A program made the position numbers and the translations under genes. The notes under the pieces were generated by a model. It was not told the DNA's origin, made no database searches, and saw nothing but the letters and a program-made list of their open reading frames with translations. From assembly GCA_001598975.1 (NCBI GenBank), contig BBXU01000066.1, positions 1 to 64,000 of the forward strand: a stretch of 64,000 nucleotides of DNA, read 5' to 3'. Origin of the DNA: Parachlorella kessleri (Eukaryota > Chlorophyta > Trebouxiophyceae > Chlorellales > Chlorellaceae). Shown one piece after another: positions 1 through 10,908 of the stretch (position 1 is its first letter; every line of letters begins with the position of its first letter).

Positions 1-809
1 GCTGGTCTGCCACCAAGCAATGACAGGGATGTTACCAGCACCTCTCTGCTTGTCTGGAGAAGGCAGCATGTGGAGGGGACGGCAGGTGCGTTAGAGTACA
101 GGGTCACAGGTGGAGCAGCTGCCTACCTCCATAAGGAATGCCTCTGCCATGGCATTGTCCCAAAACCGATACGCCCACCCGCTGTGGTATCTTTGGCACC
201 AGTCTGCCCACTCCGAGCGCATGGGCTTGTCCGGGTTGGCTGTAGTCTTAAGGTATTCCTCCCTGCTGGGAAGGAAAACTGCATGTGCATGCCAGCGCAG
301 GCGCCTGTGTGAACTGAGTTCCACTGCACTTTGTGCTTGCCCAGGACACTCTTTCCCCCCGCCACCCCCGCTTGCATCCCCTCACCCTGCCTATGGTGCT
401 TGCGGCGCACCCGTCCTGGGGCACAGGATAGAGTGCTCTGCTGCACTGCCAGCACTCACTGTCAGGAGGTGCAGTCCTGCCCCCTTCCTAACAGAAACCG
501 TGCAATACTCTCACCCTGGTGCAAGATGCGTGGTATCCTCAGCTGCCCCTCGCTCTGGCCTTCGCTAGTGCTGTTGGCAGCTTGTATGCACGGCCCTGCT
601 TCAGGAAGGGACTGGTTCCCCGCACCAGCCCGCTGCATTTGCTCGCTCTCTAGGGAGGGGGCGACCGCGTTGCCAGCAGTTGGGGTGCTGGCTGGGCAGG
701 CTGGAGTCCCAGTCAGGCACGTCAAGCCCGTCAGTGAAGTGACCAGCAGCACGCCTAGGACGGACCCTGCTGCCACCAAAAAGACTGTAGGACCTCTGCT
801 GGGCCCCAT
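1..809 (-). CDS. GT32/OCH1-like glycosyltransferase, 5' part (runs off left edge)
   Basis: Partial gene. Exon 1 is 809-515 and exon 2 is 278-127; the rest lies beyond base 1 or in an unresolved exon near the edge. The chosen ATG at 809 is the first ATG ahead of a hydrophobic stretch (about residues 9-34), which reads as the signal anchor of a type II Golgi membrane protein. After a Ser/Pro/Ala-rich stem comes IPRILHQVF, followed by EEYL, SEWADWCQRYHSGWAYRFWD. These are the N-terminal hallmarks of the sugar-binding-DXD glycosyltransferase family (GT32, OCH1/MNN-like). The DXD motif itself would lie in the missing part. The join 515/278 keeps phase 1 and completes the Val of HQVF. The expected role is transfer of a sugar nucleotide-derived residue to glycoprotein or wall glycan in the Golgi; acceptor and sugar cannot be told. 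Family assignment is good; the exact enzyme is unknown. Confidence 0.7.
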
Positions 810-1375
810 CCAGTACCACCACGACGTTTTGAAAGTCGAACAAAGGAAAGGAAAGCTACATTCGGGGTGAAACACTTTGCTGCTTAAAGTTGAGTTTGAA
901 TCGTGAGTCGGGTGCCGGCAGCCTCGCCCGGTGCGTTAGCGGCTTTGCGCTTTACGGACAGGTGGCAGGTACTGACAAAGGTCACGTATTGCCCATAGCA
1001 TCCGTCTGTTTGGATGGTTCCTGCTTCCTACATCACCATCTTGCCACGCTGCTGGCCAGCCTCGGCTTTCCTCAACTCGAACAGCAGAAGATGTGCAAGC
1101 TTGCAAGCACCGACGGACAACACGTCCTAACGAGGACCATGCGGCGCAGAAAGATAGCAAAAAGCAGCAGAGTGGAAGATTGGATGGAATATCCATGCGC
1201 ACTGTAGGAGGGCACAAAGGCCACACAAGCTGATGTTTGATTTCGAAGTGTGTTCCAAAGCCATTACCTATACTCGAGTGTGTGGTGGGGCTGTAGCACG
1301 TGCTGCTGGCAGGCTGCCCTACAATGGCATGTCAGAATGGGCGCAGGACTGCTACCCCTCAGCCGCAGGCACTGC
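810..1375. other. Spacer between two tandem minus-strand genes
   Basis: It should hold the promoter of the glycosyltransferase gene (start at 809) and the 3' untranslated region of the dioxygenase gene (stop at 1376). I see no credible coding exon or RNA gene in it. Confidence 0.6.
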
Positions 1376-3157
1376 TCATGTGGCTGCCGAAGGAGGGACC
1401 AGCCCGCCAAACTGAAACGAGGAGACCCACACTCCCAGGAGCTTCTCATGGAAGACTGACGTAGCAGGCGCCTCCTCTCCTTTTGAGGCCCCGAACGCAA
1501 CCATCAGGGGCAGCAGGTGCTCCTCCCTGGGGTGGCAGAACCTCGCCGCCGGCGCCTGCGCCCAGTCTACCAGCCGCTGCCGCCGCTGTGCCCAGCTGTA
1601 GGCAGGGTTAGTCATGGCGTCTTGCAGGTAGTCATCAAACTCCTTGCTCCGGGACAGGGCTTCCGTGTGGCCCCGGCCTCGGAAGTCAAAGGCCGCCATG
1701 TTGTGGAAGCTGAGGCCTGACCCAAGGACCAGGACCCCTTGGTCGCGGAGGGGGGCCAGCGACTCCCCCATCCGGATGTGCTCCTGCACCGAGGGGGGCC
1801 ACACAGCTGACGCAAGCAGTGGGCCCGCAGGGTAGCATCTGCTAAGCCCAGCATGTCCTTTTGGATAGGGACCTTGGCAACACATTGCTCGCTTCAGCTG
1901 ATGTGCCCAGCCTTGCATACGGCAACTCCGAGGATAAGTGCTAGGTCAAAAGACATCTATATATTTTAAGTACCACCATGACAAGCCTACAATGCCGCTG
2001 GGGAGTTCTGGAAGGCATGTGTGCCTGGCTCTGTGTCCACCCGCCCACCTCAGCGTCCAGGGAGCTACGCAGTGAGAGCTGCACCGTGGGTATGTCAGCG
2101 TGGGGGTACATCAGCTTCAAGGGAATGAAGTGGCCGTGGTCGTATCCGCGCTTGGCATCCAGCACACACTCCATTCCCGCTGCCCTGCACGCAGCACTTG
2201 CAAAATTTGCGTGTCACTAGCTGTCACCGCACAGCTGTTACCACTGAGGTTATTACTCCGTGCTACCTTTCCTTGGGAGGCAGCAAGGGGCAAGAAACCG
2301 AGTTACGGTCACCATTCTACCTCAAGAACGACAGAGGGCCTGGCTCGCTGACTTGCGGTGCAGGCGGCAAGAGGAGTGGCTTGCAGGAGACTGCCAGCGT
2401 GCCAAGGGGACAAGCAGGGACTGAGTACTAATGCATTTGGTGTATGCATACCTGCCTCGCCGCTACTATTTGGGGCATTGCTGGCAGACACTTACTCACC
2501 TGAGGGCGTCAGCTACCTTGCTGGCTAGCGCAGGGTCACCAGGAGATGGATACTGAATGCTGTAAGCCTCTGCACGCACAGAGCACGCCAGGGTGACTAG
2601 TGCTAACTGTACAGAAGGGTTGTCCACCAGGCCAGCTGCCTGGGCATGCACATGCGTTGCGGGCATTCCTCAACTTGCCTTCGGGGAAGCCGTAGTAGTC
2701 GTATATTAGAGGTGGGCTGGCGCCAGATGTGACGCGAGCGGTGGGTGCCTGCACTCCACCCACCACAACATGTTGCACAGGTCACCAAACATCCAGTCTA
2801 CCAGGCATGCGAGATCATAGGAATCGAGTGGTGGCGATGACAATCTTTATGTTGAACAATCCCAGCCCTCCGTACAGCTATACCCTATCTCCCCGCTGTT
2901 CGCATTACCTGCCACCCTTACTACTGCACCCATATTGTGTTGGACACAGGCCTCCTTGTGCGTCGGCGTAGGTGCCGTGAACCCACCTCAAAGTGTGCTG
3001 AGATGACCAGTATTGCAGCGGGACGTGGAATGGTGGAGGGCCACCTAGTCATGAACTTTGTGAGGGGGAGGTGGCCGGGCTCCCCAAGGACGGGGAGGGG
3101 CCCGCCTCCGTGGGCAAGATACAAAGCAGGCAGCCGGGCTGCCGCTCCTGCCACCAT
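1376..3157 (-). CDS. DODA: LigB-type extradiol dioxygenase, 4,5-DOPA dioxygenase-like
   Basis: Five exons in transcript order: 3157-2987, 2748-2679, 2569-2500, 2184-2049, 1783-1376. They give 284 residues, close to the usual 260-280 for plant and bacterial DODA/LigB proteins. Visible family motifs are AHGGGP (His16), ISAHFE (His55), [29 protein letters not shown] (His120), DIPTVQLSL and GSGLSFHNM (His176). These histidines are the expected metal ligands and catalytic bases. The enzyme would open a catechol ring using non-haem Fe(II) and O2; in betalain plants the substrate is L-DOPA, but most algal and bacterial relatives have other or unknown catechol substrates. No transit peptide is evident, so it is probably cytosolic. 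Intron 2 has a GC donor (G|GCAAGT at 2678). Intron 1 carries a sense copy of the dispersed repeat. It lies head to head with TMCO1. Confidence 0.9.
2859..2917 (-). repeat. Dispersed introner-like repeat, copy J (intron 1 of the dioxygenase gene)
   Basis: Read on the minus strand it begins GGTGGCAGGTAATGCGAACA and ends near AGGGCTGGGATTG, matching the family core. It starts 69 nt inside the intron and lies in the sense direction of its host gene. Confidence 0.75.
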
Positions 3158-3572
3158 ATTGACAGGCTGGTGCTGGATAGGCCCCTGCACTTGCAGGCAG
3201 AGGTGAATTGGGCTACATGGTGTGATTGCTAGCCCTGCAATCTAGCCTGGTGCAGCAGGAACGCGGTCCAGCTCACCTGGGCGCTGTCCAGCCGATAGAG
3301 AACGTGAATACTGGTAAGTAGATAGACAAGTGACAGACCAAAAAACCCAAGGACTAGCCAAAGGCGCATCGCACGGCTGGGCTAGCGTGCCTCCCTCCAA
3401 GGTGTTGCAATTCCCTCAAGAGGGTGACATAACCTGCGCCTGTGCGTTGCTCCTGCTGTGCCATGCCTCAGCTTTCATCACGACAAGCACCTGAGGCGAA
3501 CAGCTGGCATGCCTGCAGCATTCGTGATTGCTGCAGGGCCAGCAGTGCTGGCAGTCATCCCCTGACTTCATC
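3158..3572. promoter_or_regulatory. Shared divergent promoter region, dioxygenase / TMCO1
   Basis: The two start codons face away from each other with 415 nt between them, so both promoters must lie here unless upstream exons exist. I see no clear TATA box or other named element. Confidence 0.5.
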
Positions 3573-4961
3573 ATGGAGGATCCCCTGGTGGTGCTGTGGG
3601 TGATTGGCTTCTGCGTGGCATTATCCCTAGTCACAGAAGTAGCCCAGTACCTCTTCATTTACCGCACTCAGTCGTTCAAGACGCTGAAGGCGAACTTAGA
3701 GAAGCATGCCAAGAAGCTGGATGAGGCCAAGTCCGCCACCAGCAAGAACCTCAAAAAGAAGCAGGCGCGCCTGGACAACTGGCGAGAGGAGGCGGGCCGG
3801 CAGGTGGTGTCGCTCAACTACAAAAGTGGCTTTGTGGTAAGCCGCGTACAGGGGTTTGTAGTATGGGTGGCAGGTAGTGCGAACAGGGAGGGAGGGCTGG
3901 CCTGTACTAACAGGACTGGATGCAGGTTGTTCCTGTTGGCATATCGGCTCAGTAGGGTACGTGTAGTGCCGCGCAAGTGGAGTGTGTGTATAATGCCTGC
4001 CTCCTCAAACTCTTCACATAGTCAGGCTGAATGCAAGGGCTCTCTTGGAGGCTAGGTTCAGCTTGTCCTGGTGGCAGACTCCATCTGGGATCCCAGGGCT
4101 TGGTGGTGGTGGTGGGCAGCCAGCCACTGTGACATGCAAGTTCCTCTCAACGTGGAGGAGCAGCTGCTGCTGCCTGTCTTAGCACTGCCGGCTGCCCAGG
4201 GACAGGTGACAGCAGAGAGCTTGACCTGGCCCCGCGTATGTCATGTTGTGCTGCAGACGATGGTTATCGTGTTTGCCGGCTTCAAGCTGCTCAACCAGTG
4301 GTAAGCTCACATGCCCCGAGTTTGCATACCTCACCTGGCACATGGAGCCGTGAAACATGCAGCCCTGACAACTTGCAGCTGCTCCCTCTCGGTTCAAATG
4401 TGGTACCATCATCACTAACATGGTGTGCCTAATGTATACATAAATATGAGCCGTCTCATGCCCTAATACCATTCTTTGTGCAGGTTTGGGGGCCAGGTGG
4501 CGGCAAGGCTTCCCTTTGAGCCGCCGGCCTTCCTACAGAAGTTGACGCACAGGGGCCTGGAGGGCAGCAAAGTGACAGACTGCTCGCCGGTACGTTTGGC
4601 TAAACCACCAGATGCCGGCTCCCTTCTTTGGAGTTCAGCTGGTCGTAGAGCCGCGCCTGGCACGCATGTGTCAGACCCGTGTAGCTACCCAGCTTCGCCC
4701 AGCGGCAAGGCACGCCGGCACTCTGTGCAGCATGGCAGAGAGCTGCTGGCACGTGGCCTCTGTCAAGCAGCACTTGCTGACGTGTTCTGACTCGCGCGTT
4801 CTTCCCCCCCGCCCCTGCAGCTGTTCTTGTATGCGCTGTGCCAGGCGAGCCTGCGGCCTGCGATCTCCAAGATCCTGGGCTGGGGTCCCAGCAGGGTGAT
4901 GATGGACATTAAGCCCTCCATCCCCAAGCAGCTGCAGTTTGATCTGTTCAAGGATAAGTAG
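3573..4961 (+). CDS. TMCO1: TMCO1 homologue (ER calcium-load-activated channel / membrane insertase family)
   Basis: Four exons: 3573-3836, 4257-4300, 4484-4589, 4821-4961, giving 184 residues (animal TMCO1 is 188). The order is as in the family: a first hydrophobic segment (about residues 5-27), YRTQSFKTLKANLEKHAKKL and a lysine-rich coiled coil, a second hydrophobic segment crossing exons 1-2, then ARLPFEPPAFLQKLTHRGLE, VTDCSP, and a last segment ending ILGWGPSR. The closing tail differs from animals. TMCO1 is an ER membrane protein of the Get1/EMC3/Oxa1 superfamily, described both as a calcium-load-activated channel and as part of a translocon-associated insertase. The start is the first ATG before the conserved first helix. 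The 420-nt intron 1 contains a copy of the dispersed repeat. Confidence 0.95.
3865..3925 (+). repeat. Dispersed introner-like repeat, copy A (TMCO1 intron 1)
   Basis: It runs from GGGTGGCAGGTAGTGCGAAC to TACTAACAGGACTGGATGCAG. It begins 28 nt after the splice donor and is in the sense direction. The internal TACTAAC equals the classical branch-point consensus and GCAG looks like an acceptor, but the gene's acceptor used by my model is at 4256. Confidence 0.85.
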
Positions 4962-6581
4962 ACCCGCTGGGGAGGTTAGCCTTTTTCGAGGTCTAGTGCA
5001 GTCACACCTTCTTTGTATGCGGGGTGAGGTGTTGGGGCCAAGGCAGGGTACACGGCCAGAGTGGCTTTTGCATCCCGTGGCTGATGGCAGCAAGAACGTT
5101 TGCTGCAGAAAGCTGGTCATGGCTCTGGCAGCATGAGGGTACTTCAGTGTACGAGCTAGGCGAGATTGAGAGCAGCAGAAGGAGCAAGCGAGGGTTGCAG
5201 GTGTGGATTCATCAGTCCGAACAGTACTGCCCTTGCTCAGCTGTGCAGCAGCTTGTACATTTTTGCAGCTATGCTGCTCATGCAATGGTTGACCACGCAG
5301 CTGCAAATCAGAGGTGCTTTATTTCTGCAATCAGTTTGATAAATACATCATTATTGTTACAGCACCACTTTTGCTCATGGACTCGCATATTTGCGCAGTC
5401 GAGGGAAGAGTGGAAGGGATGTGTGAAGGATGTGCACGGTTGGAAGTAGGCTGTCCAAGGGTCTACCATCCGAGCTCAAGTAAAATAAATATGCCCAGGC
5501 CTCAAGGGCACAGCCGTAGCCATGCCCTGGGAATTCCACAGGACACCAGCCAGGGGCGTGGGTTGAGGAGACGCCTTCGGTTGCAAATCACGGACCGCAG
5601 TCCATAATGTCTATCCGAGCTTAACTGATGACAGTATCTGGAAGTGGCACAGCTTCACCTTCGGCTCCCTTGAACAACATCACCATCATGCACGGGATCA
5701 GTGCAGCAGCATTACTATTCTTCTCCAAAATCACAAACCTTTTTGTCCAAAGCCACAGTTGTCCACAACGAAAGCCCCAGTTGGACACAAAAGACCAGTC
5801 CCAGGAAATCACCACAAAACGCCAATGGCATGCTCAGCCTATTCTTCTCCTACACAATGAAGCACACAAAACCGCAGCCAAATCAATAAGCAAGTCTTCT
5901 GCCAAGTAACTACACCGAGGGGGGCTTGCGCACTTGCCCTGCTGCACAGGCACTCAGGCGGGCAAGCACAAACAATATTTATATCATGTTCACCTTCCAC
6001 ATTTGAGATGGAAGCCGGGACTTGTACTAGAGATTGCAAGCTTAGTAAGAGAAACAGCTCTCAAGAGGACCACAGAACACGATGGCAGAGGCCCGGTTTG
6101 AAGGACTTGGCAAAGAAAGGAAGCAAGGGGGAGTGTCCAATACGTACAAAAGGTAAAGACTATCAAGCAGAAAGAATGCTATCACTAGGTGAACAACTGC
6201 AGACACGGGGTGTAAGCTGAGAGAACAAGGTCATCTACTATTGCAGGCATGTCTTGACCACCTGCCCTACGCGCCTTGCCCGTTGCCACTGCTACCTCCC
6301 GTCTGAAAGAATAGATCTGGGATACTGATGACACCTCTCAACGCTAGGCACACAGAAACACTCGGTCACTTAACAACTACAGCCTTATGTCACGGCCAAC
6401 CCTGGAGCGAGCGGAGAGCTCTCAGGAGGAGTCTGAGCCAGGGTAAAGCAAGTAATGAAATATATTGCATTTACCGCCACTGCAGTAGCGGCAGCAGCAG
6501 GACCAACAGCCACACATTGTGGCAGCTACAGAAGCAAGATACTGGCAGGGTATAGCACACCCTTACCACAACATCTTCCCC
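4962..6581. other. Convergent intergenic region, TMCO1 / RMDN-like gene
   Basis: About 1.6 kb between two stop codons. It should hold both 3' untranslated regions. No exon chain, RNA gene or strong repeat was recognised. Confidence 0.6.
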
Positions 6582-9467
6582 TCAGGCGCAGGCAACACCG
6601 CAGGGCATGCCACCTTCACTTTGTGCAACGAGGGCGGCGGTCGACAGCGAGGCAGAAGCAGGCACAGCACACCCCGCGCACGACTGGTGCGCATGTGGTG
6701 GCACTAAGCTAGCCTGAGGTGCAGGCCGCTTCTGCCACTGCGCTAGTAGCTTCTCAGCGTCCACACGTGTGAGGTAGGAATTAATATCCTCCACCTCCAG
6801 CGACAGAGCCTCCTGCACAGTCAGCACGGAATGAGTATGGCGCAACATACACTCTGCTCACCAGACCGGCTCTTTCTCCTCTTTGTGCGAGAGGCAAACA
6901 TCTCGTCCAACGATCAGTCGCAGACCTGAAATTAGCAAAATGCAGTCCCCTTCATTCCTGACACGCTGCCAACTAAGCAGCCCAGAATACCTCATGTGAG
7001 GCGGCACTGCTGCCAAAACCAGCATTTTTCCTAAGGACTTCTTACTTACCATGCCAACAAGCAAGCAGATCGGTAGGCCAAGCAAGACTCTTTCACCATT
7101 TCAAGGTCACTATGCTCTACAACGCTCTTGGTCACATGCCGGAGTAGTACTAAACTCAGCACCCTGATCCCCACATGCCAACCCAGCCCAGACCCACCTA
7201 CCAACCATCCTGGGACACCAACTGACCTGGAGCTGGCGCGCCGCCTCCTCCCGCCTGCCCAGCGCCGCCAACACCTTCCCCGCCTCCACGCGGTGAATCA
7301 ACCGCTGAGGCGCCAGCTCCTGGGCGCGCTGATAGCTGGCCAGCGCATCGGTGTGAGTGCCAGGCGAGAGCGCGGTACCGTACATGACGCGCACCAGCGT
7401 GCGCAGGAATGGGTTGATCTGCGCCATTTCATATTGCAACCTGCAAGTGCGCATGGATGATGTGAGAAATGAAGGCGGCGGTGCACACTGGTGGGAAGCC
7501 GCAGCAAGGGAAGTACCCGTCGGGAACCCAACCAAGCTCCAACACACTAGCCACCGGTCACACATCCACCCAGCAAACCCGCGATAATGCAAATCTAAGC
7601 CTTTCTCAGAGCACATTTGTAGCCTCACAAGCCAACGCCGCAACTCCGCATGACCCCTACCAAGGCATGTCGTAGGCAATGATGCACACCCCCCATCCCT
7701 TACTCCATCAGTCATCCCGACACCCCATGCCTCCCTTTGCCACCCACCTGCCTATGAGGTGGTGTGCCAGATCGCAGTTTGGGTCCAGGGAGATCGCGTG
7801 CCGCGCCGCATCCTGCACCTCCTTGGCCAGCTGCACCTTTTTGCGGTTGTCCACAAAGAGCGCCAGGCGGCCCTTGCTGACACCCTGGGCCACATGGCAG
7901 AAGGCGCTGTCTGGCGCTTGAGCCACTGCCTGCACCCAGGAGGAGCGAGCACAACAACAGCGCCTTGGCGAGGGTACCAGGCACGCCTTACCCATTACTG
8001 TTCCACCGTCGTTCCTCCACTGGTAAAAAGAGTGCAATTCCGGTTGAAGGGCTGCTGGAAAGAAAGCACGCATCTTTGCCGATAGGACGCCACCAGGGCA
8101 TGCTGCCGACAGGTGGCTCTCAGCTCTAGCGTTCCAACCACGCCTTCAGGGTGCAAGGGCCCCCATACCACAACTTTTAAGGCAGGACCACTCACATTCC
8201 TCCTACTTGGACCCACCTTGTTAGCATACTCCAGTGCCTTGAGGTTGACTAGCTGCCGCTCCTGGTCAGTGGCCACGTCATGGTAGAAAGTCAGGTCGCT
8301 CCACTGCTTGGCCAGCAGCGCCAGATACTTCACGTCGCCAGGGACGAGCCGGTTGACCTCCTGCCAGGCAGAGCCGCACAAGCAAAGCTTGAACAGCCGG
8401 TGAGTTATTCATTTGGTTTGATAACAAATGTGGGCTGAGACATGTTGTAGCACGTACCATAGCGCAGACCACGATGATTACAAGCCGCAGCTACAGCGCC
8501 AAGCCACATCCAGCAAGCACATGGCTTTCACTCGAACAAAGGCATCTGCCGCTTACAACACTGTTGGCTAGCAGGGGCCCTGAAGGCGTGGCCAGCTCAC
8601 CTCGAAACACTGCACTGCTGCCCTCACATCAAGCGCGCGCTGCAGTTCCTCGCCCTTGGCAGCAAGGGCACGAGCAAGGGCCTCAGAGTCCTTGCAGGTC
8701 CTGCAAAAAAGAAAGAGCCACTCTACAAGGCTAAACAACGAGGGCAACATTCGCACCCGTTTGCAAGCTTGCCTACATGTGTTAGCAAGTTCCTTACCGA
8801 CTACTCAAGGGGAACGTGAAAACCCAATCATCAAAGAAGTTGATATGATATCGAACACCTGCCAAAGGATATGAACAGGCTAGCCAGCTTGTTTAGAAGG
8901 CCTACCCCATGACCGTGCCCTCCCCCCCCTGAGCTCCCCACCCCCCCCCAAACCACCACCACAACAACAACACATGCTTGCTCACCGCTTGCCACTTTCA
9001 GCCCGCCAGCGCAACCTGAAGCCATCGTGGAAGCTGTCGCGCCTCTGCCCCACTGGCCGCTTGGCCACGAGATGCTTGGCTGCCTGTGAAACGCTGGCTG
9101 CCAGCACACCCACTGCTGTGACCAGCTTGCTAAACTCAGTGTGTGCACTGCTGAAGTCGGGCCTGACTGGCTGCACCGCCAGGTGGCGGTGTTGCCGTAG
9201 CGGCGGCCGTGGCAACCTGGTCAGGGCTTTCCGTAGCTGTATGGGGACTCGCAAGGTAACTGGCTGCATCCGGGTGGCAGCTTCACAGACTGAGGCCAGC
9301 TGCGGCAGCCCCATCAACGCCTGCTGCAGGGGTGGTGGCAGGCCTTGCTGTGGGCCCCCAACTCGGCTAGCAGATTCTGTCACCGACGCCAGAAGCAGGC
9401 CTCTATGCCTCCGCTCTTCAAGCTGGAACTGAGGCGCCGGCTCAGCCACCTTGCGGTTCGCTGACAT
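6582..9467 (-). CDS. RMDN-like tetratricopeptide-repeat protein
   Basis: Six exons: 9467-8986, 8700-8601, 8360-8217, 7929-7748, 7440-7227, 6812-6582, giving 450 residues with phase kept at every join. The C-terminal two thirds are helical TPR-like repeats: DSEALARALAAKGEELQRAL, VKYLALLAKQWSDLTF, FVDNRKKVQLAKEVQDAARH followed by AISLDPNCDLAHHLIGR, then INPFLRTLVRVMYGT and HTDALASYQRAQELAP. This order matches the regulator-of-microtubule-dynamics (RMDN/FAM82) family. The N-terminal 160 residues are Arg/Pro/Ala-rich and could be an organelle targeting region plus a short hydrophobic part (about residues 125-145). The start is the first ATG; the reading frame stays open upstream to 9638 but without ATG. 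Exact function is unknown; RMDN proteins bind microtubules or tether organelle membranes in animals. Confidence 0.8.
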
Positions 9468-10908
9468 GCTGGCTGGGTTGATGAGGCCTACCACCTTGGG
9501 AATGTCACGATAGCTCCTGCCCTGGTCCGAAGAAGCTTGGGGTATGCACGTTTCGAAAAATATTTCAGAGTCCGGCAAGATGGGGAGGTGCAAGTTCTCT
9601 ATGCAAGTTGTCACAGAAGTGTCGGAGGTGCGTCTCACAGGGTTGCTTGATTAATACTGCAGGCCAGCAACCAGGCCTGCACCAGCGACGCACTGCAGCG
9701 ACGGTGAAGCTGCCTGGTGGACAATTGTCGACAACCAGCGGCCAGGGCGGGAAGCACCTGGCCGAGGGCGTCTGTCTCCAGTTCCATCCTGCTTACGGAT
9801 TCACGATCGACAGGGGACCGTATTGATATGAATGGACGGAAGGCGGCCGGGTATCATTTACCATGAGCATGTTTGACATGCAGCCTCGCTAAGGCCTCGC
9901 TAAGCGTCAGCGGAGGGCGATATGCCTGGCTGGACAGACGACACTATTGGACAATTCAGGCTGCCCTTAACCTGAGTTGCCGTACCATTGTGGACAGTGT
10001 GCAGTGGGCAGGTTGACCTATGGCCAAGCCGTAGTTATTGTGCGGCTGTAGGTGTTGACCACAGCACTGTGCTTCATCTTGATGGCTTTGTTTCGATTAC
10101 AGCTCTTTGAGGGTGAAACTGCTTGGCTAAGCCCCTTGCTGCTAGGGATGTGCCTACCTAGGTATCTGTGGTCCCCAAGTGTCCCAGGTTGGCTGGGGTC
10201 TGCTCTCTGATTCCCTATTTCCACTGGTTACCCCCAGGCTCCCCTCGATATGTGTTGCACTCCCAGGTATCTGACGTCTTGCAACACTCACCAAGCTCCT
10301 GCTAGCGGTTTGTGGCGGCCGTCTCGCAGGATCGGGCAGGGTTCACTAGCACTATTATGACGTAGAAAAAAGCTTGTGCCGTCCGGACACAGATCAGCAG
10401 CCTGGACCACATGGCTTTCCAGCGGAGTTGGGCTGGGCCAGTTTGTGCTTCAACTACAGGGAGGGCCAGTCAGGCTCGCTGCCAAGACTGTACATGTTTC
10501 ACAACTTCATGTACTCTCAAACACGATCAATCCAAGTGGAATTTCAGTCAGGTACGGTATTTAGAGGCTGGCCAGGGTTAAATCTAGGGCTTCCTCCAGA
10601 TCAGACGCACGGGTGCATGCATACTGGAGACGAACAGCAGACTTCAGCTCGGTGACACTGGAGGAAATGCATACCTTTGGGTATCATCTAAGTTGGCTGG
10701 CTTGAAAGAGCACATGGGCAGCACTGCAGGCTAGAGAGCAGGTGTCAAAGGTGGAAGCCTCCGTGCCAAGGTCAAGGAGCTGTCCAAGGTCAAAATTCTA
10801 ATCACATTCGCCGAAACCCCCCGAGCAGGGGGTCAACCATGCCACAGGCCACGTCTTCCCTTCAGCTTTTCTATGGGTTGGTAGCCGTATTGTGCAGGGT
10901 TTGGGGTC
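9468..10908. promoter_or_regulatory. Divergent intergenic region, RMDN-like / NDUFV1
   Basis: About 1.4 kb between opposing start codons. It presumably contains both promoters and 5' untranslated regions, possibly non-coding first exons. The open frames here have no recognisable protein features. A short duplicated GCCTCGCTAAG occurs near 9885-9903. Confidence 0.5.

Noticed and set aside
9468..9638. Upstream extension of the RMDN-like frame
   Set aside because: The frame is open but has no ATG before 9467; the first codon at 9638 is GTG.
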